A stretch of DNA of 64,000 nt, from positions 191,001 to 255,000 of the forward strand of contig PYIU01000005.1 of the NCBI GenBank assembly GCA_003415625.1. Reading direction: 5' to 3'. A program made the position numbers and the translations under genes. This DNA comes from Aquanectria penicillioides. Lineage: Eukaryota > Ascomycota > Sordariomycetes > Hypocreales > Nectriaceae. Shown here one piece after another: positions 32,134-41,708 of this stretch. Below the pieces are notes generated by a model. It was given only the letters and a program-made list of their open reading frames with translations, had not been told where the DNA came from and ran no database searches. How positions within the stretch are numbered: the first letter of the stretch is position 1; each line of letters begins with the position of its first letter.

Positions 32134-33561
32134 TCAAAACTTGCTCTTTGAAGCCACCAGATTCTCCACTCTATCATATGCCTCCTTCAATAGTTTGACC
32201 ATCACGTCCAGCTCGTCCTCCTGAATGGTGAGGGGGGGCGCCAAGATGACATGATCGCCGACCAGCCCATCCACTGTACCTATGCCAGGATAAACCGCGA
32301 GCCCCAGCTCCAGCGCTGTCTCTTGGACCTTCACACCGAATCTAACTGTGCTAGGGAATGGTCTCTTTGCAAATTTGTCCTCCACAAACTCAAGTGCCCA
32401 AAATAAGCCCCGGCCTCGAATGTCGCCAACATGCTTTGAGTCTCCAAATACCAGGACCAAAGATTTTTGCAAGATTTTCCCCAAATCAGCACACCTCGCA
32501 ACAAGATTATCTCTTCTGATCACTTTCTGGACAGCCAGCGCAGCTGCACAGCTTAGAGGGTGTGCTTGATAAGTGTGCCCATGATTGAAGCCCGCTGTGC
32601 CGTTGCGAATAGTCTCAATGATTCGCTGGTGAACCAAAGTGGCGGCCATAGGAGCATACCCTCCTCCAATACCCTTACCAACAGTGACAATATCTGGTCT
32701 CACATCCCCCTCTTGTTCAAATGCAAAAAATGTCCCGCATCTCCCGGCCCCGCACATGACCTCGTCGAGGATGAGGAGGACACCATACTTGTCACAGACT
32801 CTGCGTACGCCTTCAAAGTATCCAGCAGGAGGGGCAATGCAACCCGCCGTTGCGCCACCTACAGTTTCGGCAATGAAGGCAATCACCGTCTCAGGTCCAA
32901 CAGCTTGAAACTCGGCTTCGAGCTCAGCAACCAGTCGACACGCATAATCTCGTTCACTCTCTTCCGCTCGTTGCCCATGGTAAGCATATGCTGGGCTGAC
33001 AAAGCTAACGTTCTCAAGCATAAGAACTCCTTCATACGGAAGTCTCCTCGGCAAGTTGCTGCTCACGCTCATTGCGCCAATCGTATTGCCATGGTAAGCT
33101 TGTCTTCTTGCAACAAATCGACGTCGTTGCGGCTCTCCTTTCTCCACAAAATACTGCCTGGCAAGCTTCAAGGCAGAATCTGTGGCTTCACTCCCGGATC
33201 CAACGATATAGGCCTTGCTCAATCCGAATGGACTCCCCTCAAGAAGGAAGTTTGCAAGCTCCTCGGCACTATCAGTAGTGTATGCTCCTGTGTGGACGTA
33301 AGAGACTCTGGTCATCTGCTTCATAACCGCTTCGCTGACTTCCGGGTGTCCATGACCAATTACTGAAACAGCTGCGCCTGCGCAGCCGTCCAAGATTCGA
33401 GAACCGTTACAAGTTGTGAGATAAATTCCTGAGCCCGACACCACCTTATCAGGCCGTTGGAGGAGCGAGCGATGCATCAAACATGGCTGATGAGTGGCGG
33501 GTGCGTAATTCATACCGTTTGATTTCGGTGTTGTTTGCATCGTTGTAACGTCTGAAGTCAT
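32134..33561 (-). CDS. Class III PLP-dependent aminotransferase
   Basis: A 475-aa intronless enzyme of the acetylornithine/GABA/beta-alanine aminotransferase fold group. The ATG is at 33561; the frame is open two codons further without an ATG. PLP phosphate contacts GSGSEA are at residues 121-126, followed by the YHGNTIG block near 157. The cofactor-nitrogen aspartate is Asp266 in LILDEV, and the Schiff-base lysine is Lys296 in TVGKGIGGGYAP. Length and motifs are complete. The amino donor is unknown (omega-amino acids or amines are typical). The upstream region carries repeated CGGGTTCGG-like elements also present before the Zn2Cys6 gene at 37995, so the two may be co-regulated (inference). 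Confidence 0.92.
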   Translation of the reverse strand: MTSDVTTMQTTPKSNGMNYAPATHQPCLMHRSLLQRPDKVVSGSGIYLTTCNGSRILDGCAGAAVSVIGHGHPEVSEAVMKQMTRVSYVHTGAYTTDSAEELANFLLEGSPFGLSKAYIVGSGSEATDSALKLARQYFVEKGEPQRRRFVARRQAYHGNTIGAMSVSSNLPRRLPYEGVLMLENVSFVSPAYAYHGQRAEESERDYACRLVAELEAEFQAVGPETVIAFIAETVGGATAGCIAPPAGYFEGVRRVCDKYGVLLILDEVMCGAGRCGTFFAFEQEGDVRPDIVTVGKGIGGGYAPMAATLVHQRIIETIRNGTAGFNHGHTYQAHPLSCAAALAVQKVIRRDNLVARCADLGKILQKSLVLVFGDSKHVGDIRGRGLFWALEFVEDKFAKRPFPSTVRFGVKVQETALELGLAVYPGIGTVDGLVGDHVILAPPLTIQEDELDVMVKLLKEAYDRVENLVASKSKF

Positions 33562-34730
33562 TTTTATCACTCGATACGATCTTTCAGTCCAGGAATTGCA
33601 AATGCGAGGTTATAAAGATGCGTCTCAAGGGGTTGATCGGTTTTCCGCGGTCTGGTATATTGCCGTCGGGTTCGGGTTCCTTTCGGATTCGGGTTTCGGT
33701 TCTAGGATGGATGTCGGGTCTCGGCTGGATTTCTCGTAGACGAGGACATAGATCATTATCAATGGAGATAGAAGAAAGACCCAGCGAATATGTGATGGGA
33801 TCTATCAAATAGTATTCGAATCTATTTTCCGCTTTCCTGCTGGCGCAATCCGACCTCAAAAAGAGGCCAAATCTCAAGCTGAGGCATTCACTAGAATTGA
33901 AAAAGTACCATGTGTGTATCAATGTCAATTCCAGTTGAATATACCAGTTCACTCAAAATCCTTAGTCTTCTTTTAATCGATAATTAAGTCATTGTATGCC
34001 AGGTCTCTGCAGCTCTGTTCCAGGATTGGATACACTACCAGAAAAGATTGTCCAGATGACTCAAGTATGTTCACATGGAGCTGCTATCATCCCATCAAGA
34101 ATCCAATGCAAGGCAACTCGCCTGCAACTTATTGCTGGTCCATTGCACACTATCATCTCATATCCTGCTCTAACGGTTTAGTGTGTGGTGTCTAATACGC
34201 TCCTTGAATCCTGCGCGCCAGTGTTCTAAACAAACAGCAAGGTGGGCAGTTATTTCCTCGTCTCAGGCCATCAATCTCCTAATCGCACTGCGCAAAAACT
34301 TTAGCCTCCATTACAACATAGCCCATTCACTAAGCCTTGCGATGTTTCACTGGTGAACAAAATGTAATCACGTACTAGTGCGAGTCGCCGCAAATCTGAG
34401 TCGCTTTAGGCAAAGACAGGTAGATGACCTTATACTACGGCATTGTACCTCGCTCAAAATATGTGTTATATACTATGGCAAATTCCTGTGTAATATCCCC
34501 GCAATAAGGCGCTATGTAATTCACAACGCAATGACCATAAGAGTATCCCGCACTGAGCAGTTGCCAAGATAATTTACATCTTGTATATTCTCCAATCAGG
34601 GGAATAGACTGACCATTGAAACAAACGAGCAGGCGATGGCATCACAAGTCCGAGCTCCGCTACTTCGAAGCGGTGACAGAGTATCTCCATCATCTAAGAT
34701 CTCAGAACTGGGGGTTAAGCGGTGCAGCAG
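33562..34730. other. Intergenic, aminotransferase promoter and downstream
   Basis: The first 180 bases hold dense CGG/TTCGGG elements (33640-33740). The rest is AT-rich with no recognisable gene. Confidence 0.55.
33640..33740. promoter_or_regulatory. Cluster of CGG/TCGGGTTCGG elements upstream of the aminotransferase
   Basis: Contains TCGGGTTCGG at 33666-33675 and several further TTCGG/TCGGG units within 100 bp, 80-180 bp upstream of the aminotransferase ATG. The same 10-mer occurs at 38099-38108 upstream of the Zn2Cys6 gene. CGG triplets are the usual half-sites of Zn2Cys6 dimers. Function is inferred. Confidence 0.45.
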
Positions 34731-34734
34731 GATT

Positions 34735-35680
34735 CTTTACCTCAGGTTGAAAGCCTAAAACGTGGATCTGATTTCTTGGTCATTCTCACGAGTCTTCTGG
34801 TTGGTTTGTCCGCCGGCATCCCCTCTAAGTCAAGAGACTGTTCACCACATCGACAGGTGTTTTCATCTCGAACCCTGAATCTCTGGCGCTTGCGACATAT
34901 GACATATGGCCCAATTTCCTCTGAGTTCAACACCTTAAATAAGGCTTCGTGGCTCATCAATGAATACATACTGGCTATGAGCGGCACTCACCCACTATAC
35001 TGGAAACTCAGCAACATTTATGGTCGTAAGCCACTTCTCACAATCTCATATGCGCTGTTCGCAGCTAGAAATCTCGTCTGCAGAATTTCAGGTAGCATGA
35101 CAATGGTGATAATGGGCTGAGTGTTCGGGGGCATTGGAGGCGCAGAGATGACGAGGATTGTCACGTTCTTAATCACCGACTTACTTCTCAATGCTCCAAA
35201 ACCTACATTCCAATCTCAGCATAACCTTAGCTCCATAAAGGGCCAGGTTCGACGCATAGATTCCCTAGATACAATTCTCATGTGCGCGACTATCACGTAT
35301 TCCTCCTGCCCCTGGCCATAGGTGGTAACCAATGCGAGTAGGATCATCCAATCATACCTAATCTCTTGCTTTCATCTGCGTTTCTAGGGCTCATCTTCGT
35401 CTCTGTGGAGTTGAAGGTTGCCGTAGAGCCCATCTTCCCGCTCATGTTACTGTCCCGCCGGGATGTTGTGTTCCCTCACATAATTTTCCTTTTGCAAAGA
35501 TTGACGAGAACTCCTGCTTGTTCAGCCCCAGTTATCACAATTAACTTGTGGCATTACTAATTCATTTCAGCCACTGTTTCTTGTTCCCTTCTATTTCCAG
35601 GTGACTGCAAACGCTTCACCTCAATCTGCCGGGTTTCATCTTCGAATCTATGTACAACTTCTTTGGCTGGTGGAATTACC
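34735..35680 (+). pseudogene. Relic of an MFS multidrug-type transporter
   Basis: Plus-strand pieces in several frames match a 14-TM drug:H+ antiporter: ISSEFNTLNKASWLINEYIL, LYWKLSNIYGRKPLLTISYA, GSMTMVIMG then an in-frame TGA, VFGGIGGAEMTRIVTFLITDLL, PIFPLMLLSRRDVVFPHII and FYFQVTANASPQSAGFHLRI. The conserved motif A (GKLSDxxGRKP) is recognisable. Numerous stops and frame changes and loss of the middle segment show decay. It sits between the intact aminotransferase and the second Zn2Cys6 regulator, so it may once have been the exporter of the same cluster (inference). Confidence 0.8.
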
Positions 35681-35898
35681 AATTTAGTTGAAGTTTCTGG
35701 CTATTTCAGCTTTGGCGGCCGTTGTATCTTTTCTCGGTTTTGTCAGCATCACTTCTTGAAGTGTAAACATTAAGTCACGTTTCCCTTTAAGTAGCCTCCC
35801 TCCTAAAATAAAGCACATGAAATATATGAGGGGAATTTTTATAAAATTGTCTTTTGGTATCCCGAAACATTATCATAATTCTTCGCGCGTCATGGTGT

Positions 35899-37995
35899 CT
35901 ATAGCATCGATGTTTCTTGCTCTAGGTTAGGATCAATCACCGACGGCAGCAAATGTGGGTCATCCCAGAACGACCAAAGTCGCCATTCATCCTCGTCCAT
36001 TATTCCATTTGGAAAATCGAACTGGCCATCAAAGCGAGTTTTAGAAGTAGTGGCAACTTCGTCGTCACTCGCAACCTCGTTCTCCCTGCGTGAGGCTCTT
36101 GGTGCAGCTTCATCGACACTGGTAGGCTGCGGGCTTGAAGCTGGCAGAGAAAATGCAGGCCGCGGCATTCCCTTTAGTGGGGCGAGATGAATGGATTCTT
36201 CAAGGTCCGGATAGTCATATCTGGATCTTCTCATCGTCCCTCCATGGTTTTCCTTGGCTCGATTGAAGAGACTCTTGGCGGTATTGGCCACTTCAATCCA
36301 GTCATGAGCAATTTTCCAAATGCGCCCAATCTCCCGAAGGTCGCCCATGGTTTCTTCGGCCTGTGCTTCGGCCCTTAATTCTTGCTCCGGGGTAAATTGC
36401 ATAAAAGCTGGAAACGAGGCTGCGTAGAGATTTATTGATGCCGAAGAAAACGCGCAAAGACCGGAAAACGGTGTACGTAGAGGGGTTCCAGCCCTTCGTA
36501 AATCTCGGAGGAGATTCGATATTTGACTCGCAGAATTAAAAAGGTCATAGACGTTCTCCTTCCAAAAAGATTCCGGTCCTGTCGCTTTGAGGAGTGGTGG
36601 CTCGATCGGACCTCGAGGTCTCGTCTCGCCAATGGGAAGAAACGGTATCCATTCGCGACTCAGAAACGTAATACTACTCAGAAATTTTGGTTAGAGAATG
36701 AGGCTAGTTGTATCAAGAAACAATGCTCACCTAAGATAGTAAATCAAGTTGATATGACCAAATCTTTCTGCTTGCTTCAAGTGGGCGTGTGAGGACACCT
36801 TGGACTCTGGGTATCTTAACCTCATATCCTGGAATCTCGCCATTCTCGAAGCTCTTGTTTCATGCGGTTCCACTGCGAACATTCCTTCCACGGACATTCA
36901 TTCACCTCATTCATTCCTGCCTGCCTTCTGCCTCCTTCTGCAGTCCAGGCATGGATCTTGGACCAGATGTGAAGCCCCTGGATGATCAAGAGAAACGAAT
37001 CATTAAAATTGTAGTTTGTCACAGTCGAATGCGATCTTCGATTTGAGTCGGTACCTTGTGAAGTTCTATCCCCGAAGACGAAATCAGCATCATTGGACGG
37101 GAGAGGAAGATTCATGCTGTTCAGGTCAAACATGGCCTGCCGTCGTTTTCCGCAGCTCAAGAGCTTGTCTATTGCGAAGCAGGACCACAGAGTTCGCTTT
37201 TCAAGCTCCGAGAACGACAGGTTGCTGATATCCGAGAGTTTGGTGTTGAGAAGACCCTGGGCCATCCTGGATGCAATTCCGGCATGCATCCACGCCCCGA
37301 AGCCATCGCCGTCGCCCCAGTTGCATAGTGATAGAATCAACAACGCCTGGACCATATAAAGGCTCGGAGCACTAAAAAGGCGCTTTTGTAATTCACCTGT
37401 AACTACGGCTTCCTCCTGTGCTGTCAAAAGCGGCGGGCCTTCTTCTGCATGCCGGCTCGATACTACCAGCAGCGCCAACAGGCGAAGTATTTGAACGGTA
37501 CTTAGCTCTGCTGTCTCATAGTCAAAGTCGCTGGGGTGCAGAAACCCAATCACTGGAAACTGAGACTGGAATTCTGCTGCAGCTTGCATGAACTGGTCTC
37601 GGGGCACCTGAGCAAAGATGCGGCCGATGTCAGGTTCCACAGCAGCCGACGAAGTTCTGGTCGCTTCTGAGCCAGTGGTTTGCAGCGATCGCTTCCGCTT
37701 CAGTGTCCGCTGACCTACTCGAGGGGAAGGTTTGGGGCTGACATTGGGGCCGCTCAGGGCGCAACTTTGAGAGTTGCTGCTTTTTTGACAGCCTTCGCAA
37801 GGGGCTCGGCCATTATGCCTGCATTTGACCTTGGACCTCCTGTCCAAATTGCCCTGTCTGTTAGTGGATTTTCGGGATGATCATTGCGAGAGGGGATCCC
37901 CACCTGCATCTAGCGAAAACGTTAGTCATTCACAGCGCGCTACCCTGCTGTAAGACCGGAACTTCTTACCGACTGCAAGCGATTACGGATCTCAT
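35899..37995 (-). CDS. Zn2Cys6 transcription factor with a 6-nt microexon
   Basis: Exons 37995-37970, 37909-37904 (6 nt), 37839-36731 and 36676-35899. Splicing through the 6-nt exon gives the N-terminus MRSVIACSRCRRSKVKC, with Cys7, 10, 17, 25, 28 and 37: a complete CX2CX6CX7CX2CX8C cluster. Without the microexon the cluster cannot be built. Introns have GTAAGA and GTGGGG donors and CTAAC branch sites. The body is a fungal-specific transcription-factor domain (LRLLALLVVSSRHA, ASRMAQGLL, EKRTLWSCFAIDKLLSCGKRR), ending with helical and acidic C-terminal segments. Near 36831 the frame is lost by one base: EWRDS must continue as QDMRLRYPESK, which needs one more C. With that base the exons total 640 codons. 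A base-calling error is more likely than gene death. Confidence 0.82.
37904..37909 (-). other. 6-nt microexon (ATGCAG) in the zinc-cluster coding region
   Basis: Flanked by a 60-nt intron (37969-37910, ending TGACTAAC...CTAG) and a 64-nt intron (37903-37840, starting GTGGGG, with CACTAAC then GACAG). It supplies the last base of the Arg9 codon, all of Cys10 and two bases of Arg11. Confidence 0.8.
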
Positions 37996-39111
37996 TCTCT
38001 TCTCGCCTTAGAGGCCCTTTCATTCCGTTGGACAAGTCTTCGCACGCGATGTTTGGATGGCGGGGTCGAGTATTGGATCTGGTCGCGCCAAAGCCGAATC
38101 GGGTTCGGCTTCGCTTGTTCGGGTCTGAGAAACCGATAGTTCGGGATGCGCTGAACACGTGCGGCCCCACGTGCCGTCGCCGCGAAGGGAAAGTGGGAAA
38201 CACTTCGCCGAGACTAGTTCGCCGTCGATTCTGTCCGTTTCTCTTGTCCGCAGGGTCTAGACCAGACGAAACGGTAGTATAAGGGGCTTGAAACGACAAA
38301 AGGCACGCTTCGGATATATTTCCTCAAAATCCACGAGTCCGAGCCATCACCGACAGCTGCCAAGGCTGACCAGGGGGACCATGTTCTGCCAAGGCTGTCT
38401 CAGGTCGGGATGGTGTCCTCAAAATCTTCAGATTTCCAGGAGACTGGGTTTCAGAAGGTCCCCTTGCTTCCGTCATAATGGCCTTGTGGAGCCATTCATT
38501 AGGTCGGAGGCAGGGTTTAAGCATGTAAATAACCTCAATCCGATCGAGCCCAGCCTTCACACGCACCGACGTCGATGATGCGAGAGGGCTGATCCCACGT
38601 CGCCCTTCCAATCAAACGTGCATGCTCCGCTTGTGACAGCACTCTCATCTGTGTCGACAAAGTAGCATCGGGACTCCTTCTGGAAGAACAGATACAATGA
38701 CCCTCGTAAATGCCAGCTTTGCCTGCATCCACTCATGGAATCCGCGGGAAACCCTGGGGCCCCAATGTCGGTAGCTCTGCCAAGCAGCAAAACATCCCAG
38801 CAAGCGCTGGTGCTCTCCGAGCTGCCCTTCCATCCCATGTTGATGGGTTTATCCCGCCAATAGGCAATACGAGATGGCACCATGATGCCGGGATGGGAAA
38901 ACGGGGCCGCTGCCAAGCCTTTGAGCATAGACAGAAGTATATAGGATGTGCCACCCGTTGGCAACGTCGAAGAGAGTCTTTGAAGTCCCTGTTCAGCATT
39001 CATTCGTTTCATTTGGGTCTTTTAATGCCTCTTTTTTGAGCTTGACGTTCATTATTTTGTTTTATACATATATCATTCTTTGTCTATTCACTAACCAACC
39101 GCTCATTCATC
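37996..39111. promoter_or_regulatory. Divergent promoter region (regulator / CBM1 zincin)
   Basis: A 1.1-kb region between divergent starts. Next to the regulator it holds an imperfect palindrome, AGCCGAA-N5-TTCGGCT, at 38092-38110 (CCG-N9-CGG), overlapping TCGGGTTCGG at 38099-38108. Next to the zincin, the 100 bases before 39112 are T/AT-rich. Open frames at 38324-39012 show no domain. Confidence 0.5.
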
Positions 39112-40703
39112 ATGCGTTTTGCTTCCACTGCTGGATTGGTGGCTCTCGCCGCGTCGACCGTGGCCAATACTATCTCCTCGGATTCCGACCTCGACGGCAG
39201 CGTCTGGGCCAAGCTCCAGAGCGTCAAGGGTCGATCGTACCCGGAAGTCCCCCGAAACCGCCCTGTTAAGCGTGCCACCGGATGGAGCCCCCCATCTGAC
39301 ATGAGCGCTGCTCTCAAGGAGGTGTGGGATCACTGTGAGGAAACTTACAACAACGGAGATCTCTATAGCTTCAAGAACTACGGATGGGACCAGATTATGG
39401 CTACTGAAGGGTGAGTATTTAGCTTGAAGGAGATGGCATGCAAGAGTTGGGCTAATTGCATTATCCAGCACCATTAACATGTGTGTCCGATGGGAGTCGA
39501 CCTCCTCCGTCACCGCCGCCCAGCGGACCAAGATCGCCACTGTGCTCCAGGCCCAGTACAACAAGTGGTTCAAGTGGGTTTACGGCTACGACAACTTCCC
39601 CTACTCCGCCATCAAGGTCAACGTTGTCGGCTGGGCTGTCACGGACAAGAGCCTCCTCGAGGGCGACACCACCGGCCTCAACATCTACACCGACACCGAC
39701 TCCGAGGGCATCCCCAGTGCGCCGAGTCTTGCGGCCGATACTTCCACCAGGACGGTGACTACAGCGGCTGCGCTGCCGGCGCCGACAACCACTACGACCA
39801 GTCTCTCTGGTTGACCGATGGCATCAGCGGCGGTACTGGTGGTGACTGGGGCCAGCGCATTGGCCAGGAGTACTTCATGCAGCTCCTCGACTCCGAGAAC
39901 GTCCACATCCTGCTCCACGAGATGGTACGTAGCCCAATCAAACCAGACAATGACTAAGTGAGAACTCTGGCACTGACAAGAACCGCGCGAATAGGGCCAC
40001 ACCTTTGGACTTGACGACTGTAAGTAACATGTCACACGAGACCCGTCAAAAGAAACTACGGCTAACCTGAATCTAGTCTATGGTACGCACCACCGCTTCG
40101 GGAGTGGCTTCAGATGAGGCTCGGAAACCGTTGCAACTTCCCCACACATCCTTCCTCTGCCCTGGCTTCCCTACCTTGCTCCTCCTCAAGACGCTAACAT
40201 GAGTATGCACAGACTGGACCCCGACCGGCCAGAGCGCCTTCATCATGCTTGCTGGTTCCGCCACTGAGGTGACTGACTTTGACGGTTGGATGCTCCGCAA
40301 CTGGTGGTACGAGCTCTCCCGCAGCCGAGGTTGGAACGATGGCACCTCGTCGTCCTCTGGATCGGCCTCTGCTGTGGCCTCTACCGCCGCCGCCGCCGCC
40401 ACCTCCGCTGCCGCTGCCACTTCTGCTGCCGCTGTCACTTCTGCTGCTGCCGTCACCTCCGTCGCCGCTGTCGAAACGACCGCCGTGGATGAGGTCCCCG
40501 TGACTACCGTTGTCGAGCTGGTCATTGAGACCACCACTGCCGCCGCCGCCACCGCAAGCAAGACCTCGTCGAGCTCGTCGAGCTCCTCGTCTGCTGCTAG
40601 CCGATGGCAACAGTGCGGCGGCTCCAACTGGACCGGTGCCACGACATGTGAGTCCGGCCTCACATGCACTAAGCACAATGACTTCTACTCACAATGTCTG
40701 TAA
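39112..40703 (+). CDS. Secreted zincin-like protease domain with C-terminal CBM1
   Basis: Exons 39112-39410, 39469-39924, 39995-40019, 40077-40082 (6 nt) and 40213-40703. Residues 1-19 are a signal peptide. The middle domain carries the zinc motif [11 protein letters not shown] (HExxHxxGxxD), whose codons are split by an intron after HEM. The microexon completes DDFYDWTPTG. A long Ser/Ala/Thr linker (about residues 290-390) leads to a fungal cellulose-binding CBM1: [18 protein letters not shown] and FYSQCL with four Cys. The frame slips at the C-run 39712-39715: GIP must be followed by [14 protein letters not shown], needing one more C. With it the model has 426 codons. Probably an extracellular metalloprotease or related hydrolase directed to plant cell wall; catalysis is inferred from the motif only. 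Confidence 0.82.
40077..40082 (+). other. 6-nt microexon (TCTATG) after the zinc motif
   Basis: Lies between a 57-nt intron (40020-40076, GTAAGT...CTAACCTGAATCTAG) and a 130-nt intron (40083-40212, GTACGC...CGCTAAC...CACAG). It encodes the Phe-Tyr of DDFYDW. Skipping it also keeps the frame (DDYW), so both forms could exist. Confidence 0.75.
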
Positions 40704-41708
40704 GCCGGTCGTCGCACTGGTTGACTGATTGAGCGAAAAACCCAGTGATTGACATCACCGGGGTTTCTTTTGACAACCCGGTCAGGGATCTTTACAGCCC
40801 AACTGGGTGGGCCCTGTACTTTATATATTAGTTTCAATCCAAGTGATTCAGCTCAATCCTCGTTGCAACCCTCTTCATGTATGGTGCCGTGCAATGTCCC
40901 TGCAAAACGTCCAAAATGTCCGGGGCACGCGCGGGCTTAGTTCCGCGACCCCATGCCGCAAGTGCGGAGAAGAAGCAGTCAGCTGTCATCGACACACCGT
41001 ACATAGTAAATAGCATCTCACTAAACTCGCACAGCTTAGCGCGACCCAGGTCTGAGTTTCCTGCAACAAAAAAAAGCAAAGAGATGCTCATAATTAAGCA
41101 AAGGCTGGAGCTTTATTTGCCAAAATCCCACATATCTTTCAGCCAAATCGCCTTCTTTTGCTTCTCCCATGTCGTGGGTCACACGGAGCGGCGTCGACCA
41201 CCACGCCAAGGTGTGCGAAATTATTGAGATGATACGGCACCCACCCCTGTGTTTCTCAATATCGGGAGCCCAGGCCCAAATTCTGCCTCCCAAGGCTGCA
41301 TCTCAACCAATTGCAGCGCGCTAACAGAGCATTCGGACTGGGGATCTGAGGCTAGCTCCGGCATCTACATCCGAGCCTCGTTTGTTATCGCCAACAAAGG
41401 CGACGGCGCGCTAGTGGCTTCACCATGGAACATGCCCAACCGCTGGCCTGAACAGGCTCGCGGCACAAACTTGCCGTGGCTTGCTCTAGCTGAGGGGGAA
41501 AAGAAAACAAGGGGAGCTGAGAACAGGGCCGGGGCTAAGGTTATCGAGTAGGTACGTAGTGAGGCCATTGCCTCTCCTCAAAAGCAGCCGGTCCCTGTTT
41601 TTGCGGGAGCCTATGCACACCTACACATTGGACTTGTCCAACCTATACATCAAGACGAGATCAACTAGGCATTCACGATTTGAGGAATACGCGGATCGGA
41701 GAATAACC
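40704..41708. other. Intergenic: 3' hairpin and CFEM promoter
   Basis: A 1.0-kb stretch. Thirty-five bases after the zincin stop there is a stem-loop (see separate entry). The remainder contains no recognisable gene; the final 150 bases before the ATG at 41709 are the likely promoter/leader of the CFEM gene. Confidence 0.55.
40738..40766 (+). terminator. 3' UTR stem-loop downstream of the zincin gene
   Basis: AAACCC-A-GTGAT, loop TGAC, ATCAC-CG-GGGTTT, followed by a T-rich tail (CTTTT). Eleven base pairs with a small internal mismatch. It may mark the mRNA 3' end; eukaryotic termination does not need such a structure, so function is uncertain. Confidence 0.4.

Noticed and set aside
25311..35680. 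RIP (repeat-induced point mutation) as the cause of the decayed genes
   Set aside because: Some TGA stops fit C-to-T change, but relics also carry deletions and a 5-bp duplication, and no second copy is in the window to test the bias.
37847..37929. Start of the Zn2Cys6 gene at 37929 (MTNVFARCRR) with the first zinc Cys replaced by Phe
   Set aside because: The upstream ATG at 37995 with the 6-nt exon gives the complete canonical motif and keeps canonical splice sites, so the apparent Cys loss is a modelling artefact.
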